Assembly (NCBI GenBank): GCA_021827465.1
Contig: JAKAVX010000170.1
Coordinates: 1-6,304, forward strand
Source: Deltaproteobacteria bacterium
GTDB taxonomy: Bacteria > Desulfobacterota_B > Binatia > Binatales > Binataceae
DNA length: 6,304 nucleotides
Reading direction: 5' to 3'
Both the position numbers and the translations under genes were made by a program. Under the pieces are notes generated by a model. The model had not been told where the DNA came from, made no database searches, and saw only the letters and a list, made by a program, of their open reading frames with translations. This document shows positions 5,781 to 6,304 of this stretch, piece after piece (position 1 is the first letter of the stretch; each line of letters opens with the position of its first letter).

Positions 5781-6304
5781 GCAGCGCTCCGATCACTATG
5801 GACAACGTCGGCGTCGAGCATTGATCGGTAGAGCTGAGTGTAGGCGCCGGCGAGCGCATCGGCCGAATAGCGCTGCCGCGTACGCTCGGCGCCGGCTCGA
5901 GCCAGTCGGGCTCGCAACGTTTGATCTTCAATCAGTCGGCTCATCTGCCGAGACAATGCGTCGGCGTCGCCCGGTGGCGCCAACAATCCTGTCTCTCCAG
6001 AGAGTATCACCTCACGGCACCCCGGGATGTCGGATGCAATGACTGCAACCCCCGCCCCCGTCGCCTCCATCAGACATCGCGGTATCCCCTCGAGTTCGGA
6101 CGGGAGCACGAAGATATCAAATCCCTTGAGGAAATCGATGCGGTCGCCCCGAAAGCCCAGAAACGTGATGTTGTCCGTCTCTCCGAGGCGCCTGGCCAGC
6201 GCCTCGAGCTCCGGACGCTGCGGTCCGTCGCCGATCAGACACAGCTGCTTGTTGGGTATGTCGAGCGCGTGAAATGCTTCGATCAGCGTATCGATGCGCT
6301 TTCG
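5777..6304 (-). CDS. GT4 glycosyltransferase, C-terminal 175 residues (5' end outside window)
   Basis: The minus-strand frame is open from the window edge (6304) to TGA at 5779-5777. The visible protein begins RKRIDTLIEAFHALDIPNKQ and continues LCLIGDGPQRPELEALA, NITFLGFRGDRIDFLKGFDI and FVLPSELEGIPRCLMEATGA, then GVAVIASDIPGCREVILSGE and TGLLAPPGDADALSRQM. This is the C-terminal Rossmann domain of a retaining GT4 glycosyltransferase (Glycos_transf_1). The GDGP loop, the EX7E pair (E-GIPRCLM-E) and the GLL.PPGD..AL block that follows are diagnostic and bind the nucleotide-sugar donor. A shorter frame beginning at a GTG near 6109 falls inside this domain and is not the true start. The stop overlaps the next gene's GTG by four bases, so both are in one operon. 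Sampled lines are clearly G+C-richer than in the membrane protein gene. The acceptor and sugar are unknown. Confidence 0.92.
   Translation of the reverse strand, partial: RKRIDTLIEAFHALDIPNKQLCLIGDGPQRPELEALARRLGETDNITFLGFRGDRIDFLKGFDIFVLPSELEGIPRCLMEATGAGVAVIASDIPGCREVILSGETGLLAPPGDADALSRQMSRLIEDQTLRARLARAGAERTRQRYSADALAGAYTQLYRSMLDADVVHSDRSAA
5787..5790 (-). promoter_or_regulatory. Ribosome binding site supporting the GTG start of the GT-B gene
   Basis: GGAG on the minus strand lies six bases before GTG at 5780-5778, within the end of the upstream gene. The spacing and the four-base stop/start overlap together decide this start. Confidence 0.6.

Noticed and set aside
1..6304. CRISPR array, tRNA or rRNA genes, attachment sites
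   Set aside because: No regularly spaced short repeats, cloverleaf-like sequence or rRNA segments were noticed on either strand.

Overview
The window is part of a cell-surface polysaccharide (exopolysaccharide, O-antigen or capsule) locus from a Gram-negative bacterium. It holds five recognisable polysaccharide genes and remnants of IS3-family insertion sequences. A heptosyltransferase-type GT9 enzyme and a WaaL/Wzy-type polymerase/ligase point to a Gram-negative envelope. The style of the IS3 transposase tail and the moderate-to-high G+C suggest a proteobacterium, perhaps Burkholderiales-like. That taxonomic guess is weak.

Left part (1-1841): the window opens inside the last 81 codons of an IS3-family orfB transposase (copy A, + strand). 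Downstream lies a complete GT9 glycosyltransferase gene (320-1591, +). It is followed by a second, inverted copy of the same IS 3' end (copy B, - strand, 1648-1766), which is fused without a gap to a third, forward copy (copy C, 1761-1841). The GT9 gene is therefore bracketed by IS ends, and B with C forms a large imperfect palindrome. About 160 bases with no gene separate this from the next block.

Right part (2002-6304, all - strand, transcribed right to left): a GT4 glycosyltransferase cut by the window edge (5777-6304); a second GT-B glycosyltransferase with a GTG start that overlaps its stop by four bases (4557-5780); a 395-base gap (4162-4556) with a small hairpin; a polytopic O-antigen ligase/polymerase-like membrane protein (2812-4161); and, nine bases on, a GT2 (GT-A) glycosyltransferase (2002-2802).

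Together the glycosyltransferases would assemble a lipid-linked repeat unit at the inner face of the cytoplasmic membrane, and the membrane protein would polymerise or ligate it at the periplasmic face. No flippase, chain-length regulator or export gene is visible. Sugar specificities cannot be read from the sequence. The most unusual feature is the rearranged IS ends around the GT9 gene. I see no evidence for a wholly new biological system.
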